Source: Candidatus Hecatellales archaeon ex4484_218
Lineage (GTDB): Archaea > Thermoproteota > Bathyarchaeia > Hecatellales > Hecatellaceae
NCBI GenBank assembly: GCA_002254975.1
Contig: NJEB01000063.1
Coordinates: 1-8,494, forward strand
Direction of reading: 5' to 3'
Length of the DNA: 8,494 bases
Shown: positions 5,816 to 8,494 of the stretch, in pieces
How positions within the stretch are numbered: position 1 is the stretch's first letter
Layout of the letters: the number at the start of each line of letters is the position of its first letter
Notes under the pieces: model-generated
Told to the model about the DNA's origin: nothing
What the model saw: the letters and a program-made list of their open reading frames with translations, nothing else
Database searches by the model: none
Position numbers and translations under genes: made by a program

Positions 5816-6346
5816 CTAAGCTGGAAAAAGCTCTACAATACATTTTTCCCCAGGTTTTTCACCTATTCTTCTTTCAATAACTCTTACTTTATAGTTTTCC
5901 CCACATCCAACATCAATAGCAGCTGTAAAAATTACACCCCTAGGACAAAGAAGCTGTGAATGTTCTGCAAGTAACCATTTACAGGAATCCTCATAAATAC
6001 ATCCACCTTTAATGTTTATCAGGATGTTTTTTCCTTTACAACTTACTTCAAAATCTGATTGTTTCATTAAAAGCATCTTATCAAGACTACTAATATAATC
6101 CATAACAACTTCACAAGGGTCATTCTTTTTGGTTCTCCACCTAAGAATATTTGTTATCCATATTTTTGCGTTTTCTTTCGTTGCTTCTTCGGCATACGAA
6201 AGACTCCCCGTTCTTAAAATGCTTGCTTTAGTTAAACCGTACACCCAAGAGTTTAATGCCGCTTTAAGAGACCTTATTTGTCTTTCAATTTCTAGAATAG
6301 TTCTCACGGCTTTTAATGCCTCAGCTTTAATATCTGCATCTGTCAA
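5816..6346 (-). CDS. Cysteine-rich protein with helical N-terminus and V4R-like C-terminal region
   Basis: About 176 residues, function not recognised with confidence. Residues 1-75 are predicted helical (ADIKAEALKAV, ILEIERQIRSLKAALNSW, AEEATKENAKIWITNILRW). The C-terminal half has seven cysteines in the whole protein at 78, 103, 116, 122, 134, 148 and 169. Its layout is a central GGCIYEDSC, an LLCPRGVIFTAAI helix, and a closing GEKCIVELF strand. This resembles the C-terminal part of V4R / hydrocarbon-binding domains, small-molecule sensors that often carry a metal-binding cysteine cluster; the match is by pattern only. No DNA-binding or catalytic domain is visible. TTG 6346 is chosen because AGGGTGA lies 8 bases upstream; GTG 6358 and TTG 6385 are in frame. 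The gene is divergent from the GNAT gene across a symmetric promoter region, so the two are probably co-regulated. Confidence 0.7.
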   Translation of the reverse strand: MTDADIKAEALKAVRTILEIERQIRSLKAALNSWVYGLTKASILRTGSLSYAEEATKENAKIWITNILRWRTKKNDPCEVVMDYISSLDKMLLMKQSDFEVSCKGKNILINIKGGCIYEDSCKWLLAEHSQLLCPRGVIFTAAIDVGCGENYKVRVIERRIGEKPGEKCIVELFPA

Positions 6347-6385
6347 AAAACTTTTCACCCTAATATGATCATTAGGGAAGTACAA

Positions 6386-6488
6386 ATATTTTTAAACTTA
6401 ACGTTACTTTTAACGTTACTTTTAAGTAATGTTAAGTTTAAACTTCAGTAAAATACGTTAATAGTTAGAACGTGGAAGATTACAAAAA
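6386..6488. promoter_or_regulatory. Divergent promoter region between the V4R-like gene and the GNAT gene
   Basis: Two identical elements GTTAAGTTTAAA face outward: on the minus strand at 6402-6391 and on the plus strand at 6431-6442. Each reads as a BRE followed by a TTTAAA TATA core. They predict transcription starts near 6366 (leftward) and 6466 (rightward), about 20 bases before TTG 6346 and TTG 6489. GTGGAAG (6472-6478) may act as ribosome binding site for the GNAT gene. The repeats between the boxes are listed separately. Confidence 0.6.
6391..6442. repeat. 52-bp imperfect palindrome with three TAACGTTA-type operator-like sites
   Basis: Arms 6391-6409 and 6424-6442 are complementary at 18 of 19 positions around a 14-base centre. 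Inside, TTAACGTTACTT occurs twice in tandem (6398-6409 and 6410-6421) and once inverted with one change (6424-6435). The core TAACGTTA is itself a perfect palindrome, at 6399-6406 and 6411-6418, with the variant TAATGTTA at 6427-6434; a partial copy, TACGTTA, lies at 6454-6460. The copies are placed between and against the two TATA boxes, as expected for a repressor site. Confidence 0.75.
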
Positions 6489-7040
6489 TTGGATGAAAAA
6501 TACAAATTTAAAAGCCAAATTACTATCAAAAAATTGGATATAGAACAGCTGGAAAAACTCAAAGTAGCAGAGGGTTTTACCAGATGGATTGGAAGTACCA
6601 ACGAAAAATCTAAGGAGGAACTTAAACATGTTTTGTTTTCACGTTTAATGGGTGGAGCTGAGGTTTGGGGTGCAATTATCAATAACACACTTGTAGGTTT
6701 TATGATTGTTTCAAGTTGGACTGCTCTTCCAGGTGCAAAAATAATCGATGCAATTGAAGTTGTTAAACATTGTAGGGGAAAAGGTATTGGCTCAAAACTT
6801 TTAAACAGTTTCTTAAATGAGTATCAAGATTCTGTTATAGGTTTACTTCTTTACCCAGAAACTGGATATGAGGATAAGCTGATAAAGTTTTATAAAAAAC
6901 ATGGTTTTGAAGATTTAGAAGAAGGTATAATGATTAGATTTCCATCTAAACCTGAAAAACTTAAGGTTTGGGTTAAGTACATTCAAGACTTACGTAATCT
7001 TTACGACAGACTTTTAAAAATTATTAGGGTTGAGACCTAA
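6489..7040 (+). CDS. GNAT-family N-acetyltransferase
   Basis: This 183-residue protein has the GNAT fold and would transfer an acetyl group from acetyl-CoA to an unidentified amine. The acetyl-CoA pyrophosphate loop is HCRGKGIGSKLL (R96-G-K-G-I-G101) after the strand IIDAIEVV. The C-terminal LIKFYKKHGFED (131-142) supplies the usual catalytic-region tyrosine and the G-F turn. The N-terminal ITIKKLDIEQLEKLK is the typical first strand and helix. It is the only recognised gene on the plus strand. TTG 6489 must be the start: a stop lies nine codons upstream with no other start between, and the first ATG is codon 54. It is divergent from the V4R-like gene and convergent with mer, with a 5-base gap between stop codons. 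Confidence 0.85.
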   Translation: MDEKYKFKSQITIKKLDIEQLEKLKVAEGFTRWIGSTNEKSKEELKHVLFSRLMGGAEVWGAIINNTLVGFMIVSSWTALPGAKIIDAIEVVKHCRGKGIGSKLLNSFLNEYQDSVIGLLLYPETGYEDKLIKFYKKHGFEDLEEGIMIRFPSKPEKLKVWVKYIQDLRNLYDRLLKIIRVET

Positions 7041-7041
7041 A

Positions 7042-7047
7042 TTTTTT
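7042..7047 (+). terminator. T-run terminator after the GNAT gene
   Basis: A TTTTTT run directly follows the GNAT stop codon. Archaeal RNA polymerase can terminate at such runs without a hairpin. It overlaps the stop codon of the convergent mer gene. Confidence 0.35.
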
Positions 7048-8065
7048 ATAAAGCTTGAGGTTTTTCAACTTCCTTAAAATGCGGAATTATTTGGGTTGTT
7101 AAAATGTTGATGGACCTTCTAATGTTTGGGCCTATAGGTGAACCTGCAACAATTTGAGTTGCACCAGTTTTTATGATTGTAGCAATTTTTTCTATACATT
7201 CATTAGGAGTTCCAGCAACAGCAAAAGAATCAACCATTTCTGGTGTAACCTGAGAAAAAGCTTCACCCAAATTTCCTTTTACCAAACTTTCCCTAATTTT
7301 TGCTCCAAGTTCAGGTTTAATATCATGTTTTTCTAAAACAGGGTCAGGACAGCCAGCAACAATAAATGCAACAACAGGTACAGCTGCTTTTAAAGCTTTT
7401 TTAGGGTTTTCATCAACAGAGAAGGATGTATAAGCAGTTATATCAACTGATTCAAGAGGTTTATTAGCTTTAGAAACTCCATCTTTAATATGTTTTACAG
7501 CTGTTTCTATATCTTTAGGATGAGAAGCATTGATTAAAACTCCATCCCCAATTTCAGCTGCTAACTCCAACATTTTTGGTCCTTGAGCACCAATATAGAT
7601 GGGAACAGGTTTTCCAACCTTAAAACTAAGTTTAGCACCTGGAACCTTGTAAACTCGACCAGCAAAGTTTTTGATACCTCTTCCACTTGTCATTTCACGG
7701 ATGATGTAAACGGATTCTCTAATAGCTGCTAAAGGTTTTTGCATAGGAATGCCGGCTTGTTCAAGAGTTGTTCGGTCTCCAACACCAATACCACAAACAA
7801 CCCTTCCATGACCTATCTCATTTAAAGAACAAATTGCTCCTGCTGTTACAAGAGGATGAGAAAGATAAGGGTTAGTAACTCCTGTTCCAACAGTTATTCT
7901 ATCAGTGTATACCAGAATCATCGTTAAGGTTACGTATACATTTCTGTTGGTAAAATGGTCTGTAATCCATATATTGTCAAAAAGTCCCTTATCAGCTTGA
8001 ATTGCATAATAGGTTGTTTTCCAAAATAATTCTCTTGGAACAAATTCTAATCCAAATCTAACCAT
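7046..8065 (-). CDS. mer: Mer, F420-dependent 5,10-methylenetetrahydromethanopterin reductase
   Basis: Mer reversibly reduces methylene- to methyl-tetrahydromethanopterin with reduced F420 in the cytoplasm, a step of archaeal Wood-Ljungdahl C1 metabolism and methanogenesis. The 339-residue product belongs to the luciferase-like TIM-barrel family and matches Mer closely along its length: MVRFGLEFVP at the N-terminus, WITDHF (33-38), GTGVTNPY (about 60-67), YIGAQGPKMLELA (157-169), GDGVLINAS (173-181), VVAFIVAG, and AGSPIGP (307-313). Methanogen Mer is slightly shorter. ATG 8065 is chosen because methanogen Mer begins at the same point and GGGGATTGA precedes it by 5 bases; TTG 8083 would add six residues. 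TATA-like sequences lie at 8097-8111, so it probably has its own promoter. Other F420-dependent luciferase-like enzymes share the fold, but the motifs here are those of Mer. Confidence 0.92.
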   Translation of the reverse strand: MVRFGLEFVPRELFWKTTYYAIQADKGLFDNIWITDHFTNRNVYVTLTMILVYTDRITVGTGVTNPYLSHPLVTAGAICSLNEIGHGRVVCGIGVGDRTTLEQAGIPMQKPLAAIRESVYIIREMTSGRGIKNFAGRVYKVPGAKLSFKVGKPVPIYIGAQGPKMLELAAEIGDGVLINASHPKDIETAVKHIKDGVSKANKPLESVDITAYTSFSVDENPKKALKAAVPVVAFIVAGCPDPVLEKHDIKPELGAKIRESLVKGNLGEAFSQVTPEMVDSFAVAGTPNECIEKIATIIKTGATQIVAGSPIGPNIRRSINILTTQIIPHFKEVEKPQAL

Positions 8066-8128
8066 AATATTCAATCCCCACAAATTTTTTCTGATGTTTA
8101 AACATAAAAGATTTTATTTTTGAAAGAT
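8066..8128 (-). promoter_or_regulatory. Putative mer promoter and ribosome binding site
   Basis: On the minus strand CTTTTATG (8111-8104) and TTTAAACA (8103-8096 region) are both possible TATA boxes. The ribosome binding site GGGGATTGA (8079-8071) lies just before ATG 8065. The predicted leader is short. Confidence 0.4.
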
Positions 8129-8428
8129 TTATTTTGCAGTTTTAAGAAGGCTTTCTACCATTCTTGCAATTTCTTCTAGTTTTAACTCGTTAAGCATGGT
8201 TACAGTAATCTCTGGTTCAAGAATTATACCTGCCTCCAAAAGTTTTTCAATTCCAGTATCCGAAGTTAATTGGTCACGTTGCCAATAATATAAAATTGTT
8301 TTTGCTAAACTACTAGGCATAAGTTCTGCTTTTTTGGAGTTTAAAATTAGGTCAACAATTCTTTCAGCAAGTTCAATTCTAACAGCCATAGGGATCTTCT
8401 TCACTATTTCCATTAAATCCTTCTCCAT
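8129..8428 (-). CDS. Small helical protein of unknown function upstream of mer
   Basis: I do not recognise this 99-residue family. It is predicted all-helical, with segments IVKKIPMAVRIELAERIVDL, LAKTILYYWQRDQL, GIEKLLEAGIIL and KLEEIARMVESLLK. The evenly spaced, polar-faced helices suggest a compact soluble domain. There are no cysteines, signal peptide or membrane segment. Coding status is well supported: ATG 8428 has a strong ribosome binding site GAGGAG (8440-8435) six bases upstream and a TATA box at the right distance before it. It ends 63 bases before mer starts, on the same strand, so partial cotranscription is possible; a functional link with mer is only suggested by position. Confidence 0.78.
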   Translation of the reverse strand: MEKDLMEIVKKIPMAVRIELAERIVDLILNSKKAELMPSSLAKTILYYWQRDQLTSDTGIEKLLEAGIILEPEITVTMLNELKLEEIARMVESLLKTAK

Positions 8429-8453
8429 TGTTTTCTCCTCATTTTTTTCTCAA

Positions 8454-8478
8454 ACTAAACTACTATATTAAGTTTAGT
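8454..8478 (-). promoter_or_regulatory. TATA box within a 25-bp palindrome upstream of the small helical gene
   Basis: ACTAAACT (8454-8461) and AGTTTAGT (8471-8478) are exact complements around a 9-base centre holding TAATATA (minus strand, 8470-8464). The TATA centre is about 39 bases before ATG 8428, implying transcription from about 8441 and a leader of about a dozen bases carrying GAGGAG. A dimeric regulator bound here would block the TATA box. Confidence 0.5.
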
Positions 8479-8494
8479 GTTGTTAAAATTTTGT

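Noticed and set aside
6175..6202. CTTTCG ... CGAAAG inverted repeat inside the V4R-like gene
   Set aside because: Only 6-base arms with a 16-base loop in coding sequence; consistent with chance.
6129..6368. Plus-strand open frame opposite the V4R-like gene
   Set aside because: Antisense shadow; the minus-strand frame has a promoter, ribosome binding site and a family-like cysteine pattern.
6472..6546. Short GTG-started frame just before and out of phase with the GNAT gene
   Set aside because: Only about two dozen codons, and its start overlaps the likely ribosome binding site of the GNAT gene.
6458..6688. Minus-strand open frame at the start of the GNAT gene
   Set aside because: It is antisense to the GNAT N-terminus and its product has no recognisable features.
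7154..7336. Plus-strand open frame opposite mer
   Set aside because: Antisense to conserved Mer coding sequence, with no supporting signal.
1..8494. tRNA or rRNA genes, CRISPR arrays, insertion sequences, attachment sites
   Set aside because: I read the gaps between genes for cloverleaf stems, T-loop sequence, regular spaced repeats and transposase motifs and found none; all gaps are short.

Overview
The window looks like chromosomal DNA from an AT-rich, F420-making archaeon, most likely an uncultured Thermoproteota-type lineage such as Bathyarchaeia; no marker gene here fixes the taxonomy. The evidence is archaeal gene content (CofG, an archaeal-type ArfC reductase, an F420-dependent Mer, a stand-alone domain resembling the N-terminal barrel of VAT/Cdc48), upstream elements shaped like BRE/TATA boxes, short leaders, and several genes that must start at TTG or GTG.

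All recognised genes but one lie on the minus strand, so read from the right. From the right edge: a small helical protein of unknown function with its own TATA box and strong ribosome binding site (8129-8428); mer, methylene-tetrahydromethanopterin reductase (7046-8065); a plus-strand GNAT acetyltransferase (6489-7040) convergent with mer; a 103-bp divergent promoter region with a highly symmetric repeat cluster (6386-6488); a cysteine-rich protein with a V4R-like C-terminus (5816-6346); a pair encoding a VAT-N-like double-psi barrel and a small helical protein (5142-5744); a pair encoding a two-CBS protein and a compact histone-deacetylase-fold enzyme (3725-5018); and a four-gene cluster at the left (1-3636).

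The left cluster reads flavin-reductase-like protein, COG0402-type amidohydrolase, arfC, cofG. ArfC makes a ribityl-diaminopyrimidinone phosphate in archaeal riboflavin synthesis. After deamination and dephosphorylation this becomes 5-amino-6-ribitylaminouracil, which feeds both riboflavin and, through CofG/CofH, the F420 chromophore Fo. The amidohydrolase overlaps arfC by 11 bp and keeps a full set of deaminase-type metal ligands. It is therefore a good candidate for the pyrimidine deaminase that I believe is still unassigned in archaeal riboflavin synthesis; this is the most interesting hypothesis in the window. Mer then uses reduced F420 in C1 metabolism, so the two ends of the window are linked by one cofactor.

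I found no tRNA, rRNA, CRISPR array, insertion sequence or phage gene. No stretch longer than 300 bases lacks a gene.
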